Source: Ovis canadensis | Taxonomy: Eukaryota; Chordata; Mammalia; Artiodactyla; Bovidae | Reading direction: 5' to 3' | DNA length: 64,000 nucleotides | Assembly: GCF_042477335.2 (NCBI RefSeq) | Contig: NC_091245.1 | Location: 113,804,501 to 113,868,500, forward strand | In this document: in pieces, positions 1 to 7,960 of the stretch | Numbering within the stretch: position 1 is the first letter of the stretch | Layout of the letters: each line of letters begins with the position of its first letter | Program-made: the position numbers and the translations under genes | The notes under the pieces: generated by a model | The model's database searches: none | Told to the model about the DNA's origin: nothing | The model's input: only the letters and a program-made list of their open reading frames with translations

Positions 1-289
1 GGGCGGCTTGGCCAGTGCGTGCCAGGTCCCGGGCTGGCTGTGACTCCCGTGTGCCGCTGGCGACTCCAAGAGGGTTCTGGTCTTGAGTGGGCTCTGGGAG
101 GCGGACCACGGCGCCCGGGAGGCATGGGTAGCAGTTCAGTCGCCCGGGGGCAGCGATGCCTGCCAGGGAGGACAACCCGACCATCGTGCTGTTTCCCTTG
201 CCTGACCACAGCTCTCAATCCTACTGGACTGAGGCAAGATTTACCCAGGCCTCCCTCCCCCACTCGTAACCAAAGGTGGGCACTCGGGT

Positions 290-323
<34 letters not shown>

Positions 324-1714
324 CGCCCTCCAAACTGTCTATCCAGGATCCACTCCATCCCTCTCCCCACCCTGTCACCGTCTTCCCCTAGGAACTCTGC
401 GCGAGGGTGATCCTCCAGCACAGTCTCCTCTTGGCCCCGTCTCGGCTGGTCTATCCCCAAAGGGTTTCACGTCTGTTCAAGGACTGTGTCCTTCGGAGGG
501 GAAGTGGACGGCAGACGAAAGGCACCAACGTGCGGCGAGGGCGGCACACTCGGGTGCGATGGCACAAAGGCGAGTGCCCTGTGGGAAAGGAGCCCCCGTG
601 GCCCGACGTGTGCTTGCCGTCGCCAAAGGAGGTTTCCTCGAGGCCCCTGCCGGGGCTGTGGGCGTCAGAGTGCATGGGGGAGAGTATCGGAGGAAGGTGC
701 TTGGGGCCATGGCTGGTGGGCGCCCCACGTGGATCAGGGACCCGGGCAGGGCGATCGCGAGCAGAGGGCGCGGCGGCGAGCAGGGAGCTGGGAGGCAGGC
801 CCCGGGGTGCTTGGTCGGGGCGTCTGCATGGACGGCCGGCGGGAAGGGGCGGCGTGGGGCTCTCGGGGACCTGGCCGAAAGATCGGCAGGCCACTCGAGC
901 AGGGCCTCTACAGAAGCATGGGCGCGGCGGCGAAGCCGTGCCAGGCACATGTGAGAGGCTGGGACGGATCTGCGGTAGGTAGGGGTGGGCGTGGGGGTTG
1001 GGCTGGGGCTGCGGAGCCAGAGGGAGGCCCGCACTGGTGAACGCCAGGGCAGGGCAGGCCAGGGCAGGACGTGTGAGGGATAGCCCGAGCTCCAGGGGGA
1101 TGTTGGGTGGGGAGGTGGGGCCGAGCCTGGAGTCTGGCGGGAAAGGCAGAGGGCAGGCCGTGACAGTGACGGGGCTGTGGCGTGAGGAAGATGGCGGGTG
1201 AGCACTCCATTTGGGTCGGGTGGCGGGTGAGCGGGGGCGAGCCACACTGGTGCTCGGTGCCACAGGCTGCTCAGGCTCGGCGGCGGGCTGTGGCTCTGGG
1301 CGGAGGCTAGGACGCAGGCAAGCGAAGGACAGAAACGGAGCGCCAGCGCCAGCTGGGGGCCAGACCCGGTCCGAGATGGGTGGGCCCACCGTACCGCCCC
1401 AGAGACCAAAGTCACCACCCATCGGGAGGGAGTGTCCAGTGTCGGGGGTGACACTGCTGGGGCCTCAGGGTGGGATGGGGCGGGGGTGGCTGGCAGCGCA
1501 GGTGGCTGTGATTTCATGAGGGCCAAGGAGAGCTCCCATGTGACCGGGCACAGTCAGCCCTCCAGGGCACACGCCCGCAGAGGGCAAACCTCGGGGAGGT
1601 CTGAGGGTCCGGACACCGCCACCGCCTCGGCAGCACCGCCTGCCAGGGCCCGTACACGGAGCAAACCCCAGCGCCCAGCCACACACGGCGGGCCCAAGAA
1701 GGGGTGGCATCGAT
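1..1714. other. GC-rich spacer, no gene
   Basis: Unique-looking GC-rich sequence with no tRNA, no recognisable SINE and no convincing exon. It holds a (CA)15 microsatellite at 291-320 and two short CTCF-like cores near 759 and 1575. Open frames here overlap on both strands, are rich in Gly, Arg, Pro and Ala, and show no domain. Equivalent spacers lie at 7896-10169, 16354-18629, 24813-27090, 33275-35552, 41738-44008, 50196-52466 and 58662-60932, where they join the preceding Glu-CTC downstream spacer. Confidence 0.8.
291..320 (+). repeat. (CA)15 microsatellite
   Basis: Thirty bases of pure CA dinucleotide, flanked by GGGTG and GAGCG. It is a length marker for telling the array units apart. 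Confidence 0.98.
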
Positions 1715-2200
1715 GCAGCATGGCGCCATCACTCAGGCATCAGAAACACGTCAAGAATTGCCAGTTGTCACAAGCAATGATGCAGCTGGAGACTCTTACA
1801 CTCGGCGGAGAATGTCAGACCGCGTTGGACCGAGGCATGTGGAGCATGGAAAATAATACAAAACGAAGCTATTTGCCAGGAGAAACCGACTCACGCAGAA
1901 ACCCACCTTAGGGTAACGCAAGCGGAAAGGCAGCGCTGGAGGGATGACTGGGGAGCTGCAACGCACAGATACGCAGGACCCTGTCTAAAGGGAGAAGCGC
2001 CAAGGTTATCCAGTTCAACACAGGGAATCAGCGTCAGTGCCCTGGAGTAACCTCAAGTGGAAAAGAATCTGAAACCATATATGACACTCGAGATCTGCAC
2101 AAGCAAAACAGGATCACACTGCGGTCCACCGGAAACCAGCACAATATTGGGAATCCACTGTACTTCCGCAACAACCGTGACTACGACGTCGGAGTAAGCT
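1715..2200 (+). mobile_element. LINE-1 3' end relic A
   Basis: A diverged, 5'-truncated LINE-1 tail. It follows the usual mammalian order: the 'actcagccat..aatgatgcagctggag' stretch at the end of ORF2, the 'gaatgtcag' step, 'aataatacaaaacgaagct' (1852-1870), 'cacagggaatcagcg', 'ggaaaagaatctgaaacc' (2058-2075), and finally the 'accagcacaatattgggaatccac' block (2135-2158) that precedes the poly-A in laurasiatherian L1s. No poly-A remains and no ORF is intact. Assignment is by remembered consensus; boundaries are good to about 30 bp. Confidence 0.8.
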
Positions 2201-2239
2201 TTCAAAAGAAAACTAACTCAGCAGGCAATGAAGTCAGCG

Positions 2240-2905
2240 GAAAACAGGTGAGCTATGCCAACCCCACCCTGGGTACATATCCACGAAAGGCGCAGCTCTT
2301 CATTCGGAAAGACACATGCAACCCCCACAGTCACAGCAGCACCGTTTGCCATAGCCGAGACGTGGAGAAAACCCTAGTGCCCATCCCCAAAGGCTCAGCC
2401 ACCAAGATGCAGTATCAGAGAAAGGGAGAGAATGGGATGTCACCGAGCCGTCCACAAGAGGCAGATAGTGTCACTGGCAGCAACGGCGGCTGGAGCTGCA
2501 GAATATTATCCTTGGTGAGGGAAGTCAAACAGACAAGGTCACGGATGGGTGGACTCTAAAGTGTTGTACAAATGAATCCCTGGGCCAACCAGCCACAGAC
2601 TCTCAGACACAGGAAAGCCGCTTGGGGCTTCCCAAGGGCGCAGTCAGGGACCGAGGGATGATTGAGGAGCCGGGCTCAACGGATCAACCGTACCAGTACT
2701 GCGTAGGAAGGGGAGGAGGAACAAGGACACGCGGGATACCGCAGGGAATGAGATCCCATATGCTGTCATCACCCGCAATGGAAACGAGCTGAACACATGA
2801 GCCCCCCCCCACCCACCCACAGACAGGACTGAACCCCAACGCTGTACAGCGGAAACGCACACCAGGTTGTAGATCAACTACGCTTCCAGGACAAGTGCTA
2901 CTCCG
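2240..2905 (+). mobile_element. LINE-1 3' end relic B
   Basis: Second L1 tail, beginning further upstream in ORF2 than relic A. It starts at the 'accctgggtacatatccacg' match (2264-2283) to the conserved L1 'ccactcctgggtatatatccaag' region. It continues through 'gaaagacacatgcaaccccc', 'atagccgagacgtgg' and 'gtacaaatgaa', and ends at 'ctgtacagcggaaacgcac' and 'gttgtagatcaactacgctt' (2865-2884). The 'tacagcggaaa' form resembles L1 tails I remember from pig and camel. A C-run at 2802-2810 varies between units (9-13 C). Confidence 0.85.
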
Positions 2906-2954
2906 TCGAAGTCAGTCAGTCGAGGATCAGTCCAGCAATAGGAAAAAGAAGAGC

Positions 2955-3580
2955 TTCCATTATGATCCAGGAAAGCCAACCCTGGGCACGCGTCGGGAAA
3001 AGACGACAAATACCCCTAATGGGGAGAGATGCAGGCATCCCCCAGGGTCACCGCAGCCCTCTGTGCCGGAGCCGAGACCCGCGGGAAACGCCCAAGTGCC
3101 CGTCGGCACGTGGCCGGCACAAGAAGGTGAGGGATATCTGTACCGTGGAATATGACGCAGCCCTCAAGAAGGAGCCGCCATCGCCATGGGCCGCAAGGTC
3201 AGACGGACCCACAGAAGGGTCCGCTCAGTGAAGTGAGTCGCTTGGATCGGGAGAAAGCTCTGTGGACTCTTAACGACGAATACAGACGAATCTATGCGCA
3301 AAGGGGAAAGCGACCTGGAGACCCCGAAAACGTACATAGGGCTACCCAAGGGGAAAGGCAGGGAGGGACGAAGTTGAAGTCGGATCAAGAGATAGGAAAG
3401 ACTGTGCTTACAGTAGAAGAGCAACAGAGCTTTCCTCTGTAGCAGGAGAAGTGTATCTGTATCTCGCCTTCACCTACACTGGAAGACCACCTGGCAAAGA
3501 ACAGGGGACTGAATCACTTTGCCGGGCACCTGAGACTCACCCAGGAATGTGAATCCGTTCTACTTGTGTTCGAAGAAGCA
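2955..3580 (+). mobile_element. LINE-1 3' end relic C
   Basis: Third L1 tail in the same orientation, beginning at nearly the same ORF2 point as relic B ('tatgatccaggaaagcc', 2961-2977). It runs through 'tgtaccgtggaatatgacgc' (3139-3158), 'gtgaagtgagtcgc' and 'aaaggggaaaggcagggag'. It ends at 'actgaatcactttgccgggc' (3509-3528) and 'cacctgagactcac', the cow/whale-type L1 ending. It is unusually rich in CpG for an L1 tail. Confidence 0.85.
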
Positions 3581-4443
3581 GAAAAAGGAGCAGGCCGTGG
3601 CTTGAAGCGGGGGGTGGGGGGAGGCAGGCCAGTGGGACAGATGCAAAGGCAGGTTCCTTGGCAAGAGTGGGATTTGGAACGGCTCAGGGAGGAACGGGGC
3701 GTGGGGGGCGGGGTGTGTGGAGATGGGGGAGGCGGGGAGCTGGGGGTGGGATGGGTGCATGTGGGGGAGTAGGGGGACGGTGAGGCTGCAGGCTGAGGTG
3801 GGGGTGCTCTTGGGGCAGGGCTGATGCTGAGGTGAGGCGCGCAAGAGGGTTTCAGGGGGAAGGGGTGGTGTTTGAGGCGGTGAGGGCGTTGCTGTTGGAA
3901 ACCTATTTCTGCCGAGGCCAGGCCCGAGGGCGAGGGCCGGCAGCTGGTGGACTTCTTTGGAACTCGTCCTGCAAGACGTGGTCCAGGGACCCTGCAGGCA
4001 AAAGGGAGGTATGCTTGCCAGATGTGGCAGCTCCCTTGCTCCTGGCTGTGCAAACGTAGTGTGATTGATTTCTCTCGGAGTGTGGGGAGAGTGAGGCAGG
4101 GAGCTTGGAGACGGACGTTGTGAAAGATGAAGTGTGGTGCGGGCGGCTGCCAGCGGTGGGGTATTCCTGCCAGTGCAGTCCCCGAGCCCTCGGCTGGGTC
4201 CGGGTGAGGACGCGAGCAAACACAAGAAAGGTGCCTGGACGCACGGGCGGCTGAGCCCGCAGGGTTTGGGGCCACGAAGGCTTGGCAGCAGGGCCTTTTG
4301 TGGGTGAGGTGGGGAGGGGTCCTGGGCGTCTGTGTGGGAGAGGCAGCGGGCGGCAGGTAGCCAGCCAGCGTTTGCAGGAGCGCTGCCTCGAGCGCGTTTC
4401 AGCGGGCAGACCTAGTTGGGCTCTGGGGCCGCACCGTGGGACC
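3581..4443. other. G-rich spacer, no gene
   Basis: Spacer between the last L1 relic and tRNA-Gly-GCC. Its first 250 bases (about 3608-3860) are very G-rich on the plus strand, with many runs of 4-6 G, so they could form G-quadruplexes. The rest is ordinary GC-rich sequence. No gene, SINE or further tRNA relic was recognised. Counterparts occupy the same place in units 2-8. Confidence 0.75.
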
Positions 4444-4447
4444 AAAA
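4444..4447 (-). terminator. Pol III terminator (T4) of tRNA-Gly-GCC
   Basis: AAAA on the plus strand reads TTTT on the gene's strand, 15 nt past the last tRNA base: a standard polymerase III stop. Present in all eight copies. Confidence 0.9.
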
Positions 4448-4461
4448 GGGGACGCTGGGGC

Positions 4462-4532
4462 TGCATGGGGCGGGAATCGAACCCGGGCCTCCCGCGTGGC
4501 AGGCGAGAATTCTACCACTGAACCACCCATGC
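4462..4532 (-). tRNA. TRG-GCC: tRNA-Gly (GCC), C65 variant
   Basis: A 71-nt cloverleaf. The acceptor stem GCATGGG/CCCATGC is perfect, the discriminator is A73, and the 7-nt anticodon loop CTGCCAC carries GCC. It decodes GGC and, by wobble, GGU in cytoplasmic translation. The internal A box and the B box GGTTCGATTCC are intact. There is no encoded CCA, as expected in eukaryotes. One oddity: base 65 is C where the usual mammalian gene has G, so the first T-stem pair is C49/C65, a mismatch. The B box is untouched, so transcription should be normal; stability or processing might be slightly affected (inference). T4 terminator at 4444-4447. The next gene, tRNA-Leu, lies 1.5 kb upstream on the same strand, too far for co-transcription. 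Confidence 0.96.
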
Positions 4533-6013
4533 ACCGGTGGCCAGCGCCGCCCGTCGCTGCCCCTCAGGCGCTGGCCGCCACCCGCCCGCCGCTGCTCACT
4601 GCTCGCCCGTGGGCATCTCTCTGCCCCGTTGCAGCGGGAGACGACGGGCAGGCGACCTGTAAGACAGGATCCGGGCACGTGCAGGACCCCGGGGCGCGCC
4701 GCTCTCGGAGGGAGCCCGGGGCGACGGGACGCGGGCCCACGCGGCCCGTCCCGCGCCTTCTGCGCCGACCACGGCCGCCGCGACCCTGTCGGTGTCGCGT
4801 GAGGGCGCCGGGAGCCGACGCCGTCTGCCCGGCGCCGGGATCCCTGTCAGGTGCAGGCGCTGCGTGGTCGCTGCGGCCGCGCGCAGACGTGCCTCTCAGC
4901 GACCGCCGGGTCCCGACCCAAAGTCCCTCTGGCGGGCTGGCTTTCCGGCCGTGCCGGGGTGGGGCGTGCGAGAGCGGGCGGGGGAAGGGACGCCGGGCTC
5001 GGTCTGTGCGGGAAGCGCGAGCGCGGGAGGGCGACGCCTCCGAGCGCCTCCGCCACCGCCCCCTACCCGCCCTCCCCCCGCCATCCCATCCTTAGACCCG
5101 CGCTCAGGCCCAGGGACCCAAAGGCGTGTGAGCCTGGCTCCTGCGCTCTGGCCGACCGCGCTCCCGGGGTCCGGCTCTGACGGGGTGGTGGTGGTGAGCA
5201 GGGGCCCTTTGGCAGCGCGGCTCCTGGCTCGGGGACTGCGGGCTGAGAGGCAGGGAGCGCGCCAGGGCGGGCTTGGCTCCGGCCGGGGCAGCGGCTTCCC
5301 ACGGGAACGGGCGCCGTGGCGCCGAGGTCGGGGGCGCGGGCCGGGCGCCGGGGGGTGGGCTGGACGGGCACGCAGGGCTTCCGCTCCCTCCCCAGCGGAG
5401 CACCCTTCCCGGGACGGACTCGTGCAAGGAAGGCCGGTGTGCGCTGGCCAGCAGGAAGGCTGGATGGCACGCGTCCAGGGCGGGCGGCAGGCAGGTTGCG
5501 GCCCGGCCAAGAACGCACGGCGGAGAAGGGTCGAGGGCACGCGGCAGCCCCTTGGCGGGCAAGGCGGGGGCTCGGCCGCCTCGCTGTGGCTGGGGAGCGC
5601 AGGCGGGCCGGCGGGGCGGGCGCGGAGGACGGGGTGCCGGCCTGGCGGGAGAGCTGGCGGGGGCAGCCGTGGAAGCAAGGCTGCGAGGGCGAGTAGGCCG
5701 TTCCCCGGGCAGAAGTCGGAGCGCCGGCGAAGGGAGGAGGGCTTGCCACCCGCCGCGGGGCTGCGTGCTTCGGCGCGGCCGGGGGCGGGGCGCGGCGGGG
5801 CTGTGGGAGTGGAAGTGGGAGGGTGGGCGAGTGTGGGCCAGGGGGAGGCAGGGAGGCAGGAAAAGCAGCAGCTGCAGCTGCAGCCAGCTGGCGAGGAAAG
5901 ATGCGCTGAGAAGGACTGAAGGTGCCTTCTGTGGGGGTGCAGGTGGCGGCGGGAGGGCGTGTGTGGAGAAAGGCAGTGGCGCGCGGAGGACGGGTGCGTT
6001 TGTCCGGCGGGCC
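4533..6013. other. CpG-rich spacer, no gene
   Basis: About 1.5 kb, very GC-rich and dense in CpG, between the Gly-GCC and Leu-CAG genes. It begins the CpG-island-like half of the unit, which runs to about 7900. A CAGCAGCTGCAGCTGCAG block lies near 5864-5881. Long open frames cross this spacer on both strands, as expected where stop codons are rare. No exon, promoter or further RNA gene is recognised. Confidence 0.75.
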
Positions 6014-6017
6014 AAAA
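6014..6017 (-). terminator. Pol III terminator (T4) of tRNA-Leu-CAG
   Basis: AAAA on the plus strand reads TTTT 9 nt past the tRNA 3' end on the minus strand. Present in all seven copies. Confidence 0.9.
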
Positions 6018-6025
6018 GGCTGGCT

Positions 6026-6108
6026 TGTCAGGAGTGGGATTCGAACCCACGCCTCCAGGGGAGACTGCGACCTGAACGCAGCGCCTTAGACCGCTCGGCC
6101 ATCCTGAC
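6026..6108 (-). tRNA. TRL-CAG: tRNA-Leu (CAG)
   Basis: An 83-nt class II (long variable arm) tRNA that decodes CUG, the commonest leucine codon in mammals. Acceptor GTCAGGA/TCCTGAC pairs fully and the discriminator is A73. The anticodon loop reads TTCAGGT with CAG in the centre, flanked by the CTGCG/CGCAG stem. The variable arm and the TTCGAAT T loop are intact, and there is no intron. Internal promoter: A box TGGCCGAGCGG and B box GGTTCGAATCC. It points away from tRNA-Asp; the two are divergent with 555 bp between their 5' ends. T4 terminator at 6014-6017. The sequence is identical in all seven copies. Confidence 0.98.
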
Positions 6109-6663
6109 GGCGGGCCTGGCTGGGCGCGTGGCCGCTCGCCTGGCTGGGACCCGACGCGGCGCGAGCACCGGCGCCCTTGGCGGGCCGCGGGCGGCGCCAC
6201 GCCAGGCAGGCAGGCAGGCAGGCAGGCGGGCGGGCGTCCGGAGTGGGGGTCGACGGAGCCGGCGCGCGGCGGCCGGCCGAGGCGCCTGGCTCCGCCGCCG
6301 CTCGCGCCGCGGACCCAGAGGGCCCTGGGCGGGCCGGCCCCTCCCCACCCGCGCCTGTCCTGGCCCGACGCCGGCCGGCGCGCGCCCACCGTGTCGTCGC
6401 AGCCCCGCTTGCCTTCTCGCGCCCCCTTCTCCCGGCGGAACGCCCGCGTTGGAGGCAAGAGGCGGCGCGCTGGGGAGGGTCCAGTGCCCCGGGGGTCCGG
6501 GTCCCTGTCGGGGTGGCGGGCTGCCGCTGTGACCGAGGCGGTTGGTCTGGTGCGCGGTTGGGTCGGGACCCGTGGTGGCCGGCGGCCCGTGCTGGGCAAG
6601 GGGAGGCGTGGGCAGGCAGCCCGAGAGCCCGAGGGCGGCCGGGCGGCAGGACGGTCGCCGCCG
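6109..6663. other. Spacer between divergent tRNA-Leu and tRNA-Asp
   Basis: 555 bp of very CpG-rich DNA forming the shared upstream region of two divergent pol III genes. It contains the (CAGG)n tract and several GGCCGGC-type palindromes. I see no TATA-like element close to either gene, which fits type 2 pol III genes with internal promoters. Confidence 0.75.
6203..6226 (+). repeat. (CAGG)6 tract
   Basis: Six CAGG tetramers followed by two CGGG steps, in the Leu/Asp spacer. Confidence 0.95.
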
Positions 6664-6735
6664 TCCTCGTTAGTATAGTGGTGAGTATCCCCGCCTGTCA
6701 CGCGGGAGACCGGGGTTCGATTCCCCGACGGGGAG
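6664..6735 (+). tRNA. TRD-GTC: tRNA-Asp (GTC)
   Basis: A 72-nt cloverleaf. Acceptor TCCTCGT/ACGGGGA has one G-U pair, the discriminator is G73, the anticodon stem is CCCGC/GCGGG, and the loop CTGTCAC carries GTC. It decodes GAC and, through wobble (queuosine in mammals), GAU. A box TAGTATAGTGG and B box GGTTCGATTCC are intact; there is no intron and no encoded CCA. It is first of three plus-strand genes; Gly-TCC begins 738 bp beyond its end. T5 terminator at 6747-6751. The D-arm half is nearly the same as in tRNA-Gly-TCC, a known likeness between these two families. Identical in all seven copies. Confidence 0.98.
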
Positions 6736-6746
6736 GCAACACACCC

Positions 6747-6751
6747 TTTTT
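6747..6751 (+). terminator. Pol III terminator (T5) of tRNA-Asp-GTC
   Basis: Five T in a row starting 12 nt past the tRNA 3' end, the strongest terminator of the five genes in the unit. Confidence 0.92.
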
Positions 6752-7473
6752 GGTGGCCGCGGTCGCTCTCTGTCCTGCCGCCAGGCCCCGGAGGGCCCTT
6801 CGCCTCCTCCCGACGTCTTTGGGCGAGGCGCCAGGGCGCCGCCGACGGCGGTGCCCGGCCTAGCTCCCGGCGACCCCCTCTGCCCGTGCAGCGCTCCAGC
6901 CTGAGCCCTTTGTCGTCGGCGGGCGCACGGTCGCCACGGCGGAGCGAGGGCCTCCTTGGCGACCCCACGGCCTTGCCCGACCATAGCCGGATCTGGCGGC
7001 CGGCCGGCCGCCCGCCCACGCGCCGACCCCCAGTGGCTGCCTGAGTGGGCTCGTAGGCTCGCGACGGCCCCGCCGCGTGCAGGCAGGTGGGTCCCGTGTC
7101 CCCTTGTCGTGGGAAGTGGCCTCGCCCAGCGCCCGGTGGAGTAGCGCTTTGGCCAGCTGGGTGCTGGAAGCTGCGTGCCCCGCGTTGCCCGCCGGGGGTG
7201 AGGGCGGGGAGGCGTTGGCGGGCCGCGGCGGGGAGCGAAGGGCCGGAGGGCCGCAAGGCCGCGGGGGCGCCGCCCTGGGGCGGTGCGGCCGGTGGATTCC
7301 CGGCGACCGCGTGGCGCTGGCGCGCTCGGGGCGCCGCGTGGCTGCTGGGAGCGCCGGCGGCGGCGGCGCAAGCCTCCGGCTGACGGGGCGTCGGGGCAGG
7401 GATGCGGAGGCGGCGGCGAGAGTATGCTGGGGCGAGCCCGGGGCCGGCGTCTGGCGGCCGCCCGGGCTGTGGA
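6752..7473. other. CpG-rich spacer between tRNA-Asp and tRNA-Gly-TCC
   Basis: About 720 bp of CpG-dense DNA with no recognised gene. In unit 1 it has one TCG triplet fewer near 7105 than the matching spacer in units 2-7. Several single-base unit markers lie here: GGGCGAGGCG or GGGCAAGGCG near 6818, and GCTCGGGG or GCTTGGGG near 7323. Confidence 0.75.
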
Positions 7474-7545
7474 GCGTTGGTGGTATAGTGGTGAGCATAG
7501 CTGCCTTCCAAGCAGTTGACCCGGGTTCGATTCCCGGCCAACGCA
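7474..7545 (+). tRNA. TRG-TCC: tRNA-Gly (TCC)
   Basis: A 72-nt cloverleaf. Acceptor GCGTTGG/CCAACGC is perfect, the discriminator is A73, and the anticodon loop CTTCCAA carries TCC for GGA (and GGG by wobble). T stem CCGGG/CCCGG. A box TGGTATAGTGG and B box GGTTCGATTCC are intact; no intron. Together with the Gly-GCC gene in the same unit it covers all four glycine codons. It lies 278 bp before Glu-CTC on the same strand; each has its own internal promoter and the T4 at 7557-7560 separates them. Identical in all seven copies. Confidence 0.98.
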
Positions 7546-7556
7546 GCGGGCCGACC

Positions 7557-7560
7557 TTTT
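7557..7560 (+). terminator. Pol III terminator (T4) of tRNA-Gly-TCC
   Basis: TTTT starting 12 nt past the tRNA 3' end; the minimum run usually needed by vertebrate pol III. Confidence 0.9.
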
Positions 7561-7823
7561 GCTGAGTTCCAGCGCTCTCCCGGCAGGGGCGTTCGGGGGA
7601 CAGAGAGGTGGGAGCAGGGAGCCAGCCCGCTGGCCGGCGGCTTTTGGCGTGTGTGCGAGAAGCCGGCGGCGCGCGCGGTGTTTTGAGGGTGCTGAAAGCA
7701 AGACGGCACGGCAGGGCAGGCGGCTGCACTTGCAAAGGCCGGGTGTGGGCAGCAAGGTGGCACGGGCGGGTGGCATGGAGGCGCGGGGCTCACCAGGAGC
7801 AGGCGAGGGCTGAACCCCGACGC

Positions 7824-7895
7824 TCCCTGGTGGTCTAGTGGTTAGGATTCGGCGCTCTCACCGCCGCGGCCTGGGTTCGATTCCCGGTCAGGGAA
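7824..7895 (+). tRNA. TRE-CTC: tRNA-Glu (CTC), U50 variant
   Basis: A 72-nt cloverleaf. Acceptor TCCCTGG/TCAGGGA ends in a G-U pair, the discriminator is A73, the anticodon stem is CGGCG/CGCCG, and the loop CTCTCAC carries CTC for GAG. A box TGGTCTAGTGG and B box GGTTCGATTCC are intact. In this copy the T stem begins CTGGG instead of CCGGG, turning pair 50-64 into U-G, which is tolerable. The 3' flank is odd: it reads TTTCTTCTTCC with no run of four T, and the first T4 is at 7957-7960, 62 nt downstream. A longer primary trailer, or termination at a non-canonical T-rich site, is therefore likely (inference). Confidence 0.96.
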
Positions 7896-7956
7896 GCCTT
7901 TCTTCTTCCTCTCCGCCTGCCACCTGCCCACGTCCTCGCTGGACACCCTGCCACCC

Positions 7957-7960
7957 TTTT
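7957..7960 (+). terminator. Distant T4, possible backup terminator of tRNA-Glu-CTC
   Basis: First run of four T downstream of tRNA-Glu, 62 nt past its 3' end and present in every unit. It would stop any pol III that reads through the TTTCTTCTTCC flank. Whether it is used cannot be told from sequence. Confidence 0.5.

Noticed and set aside
19-1526. Overlapping 180-350-codon open frames on both strands near the start of each unit
   Set aside because: Several frames are open at once, composition is biased, one includes the CA repeat as a His-Thr or Cys-Val run, and none resembles a known protein. Their sameness between units is explained by the DNA being homogenised.
2802-2820. C-run and CCCA steps as a telomere-like or functional repeat
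   Set aside because: A short, unit-variable homopolymer inside an L1 relic, best explained by slippage.
2248-3442. Short frames of 77-103 codons in the middle of the unit
   Set aside because: They lie inside diverged LINE-1 3' ends and are not independent genes.
3581-4443. Possible tRNA-derived SINE or degenerate sixth tRNA gene in the spacers
   Set aside because: I looked for A box/B box pairs and T-loop TTCGA motifs outside the five genes and found no second half to make an element; nothing beyond chance matches.
4282-4521. A 79-codon plus-strand frame ending in a motif like RESNPGLPRGRREFYH
   Set aside because: This peptide is the antisense of tRNA-Gly-GCC, a familiar false ORF.
7105-7115. 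One TCG triplet fewer in unit 1 than in units 2-7
   Set aside because: A simple three-base slippage difference in a spacer; useful as a marker but no sign of function.
4896-7793. A 965-codon minus-strand open frame, repeated as 947-966 codons in units 2-6
   Set aside because: It runs across antisense and sense tRNA genes (it includes translated tRNA pieces such as GNRTRVNCLEGS), is low-complexity Pro/Arg/Ala/Gly, has no domain, and is broken in unit 7 by an 8-bp repeat change. It reflects scarce stop codons in CpG-rich DNA.
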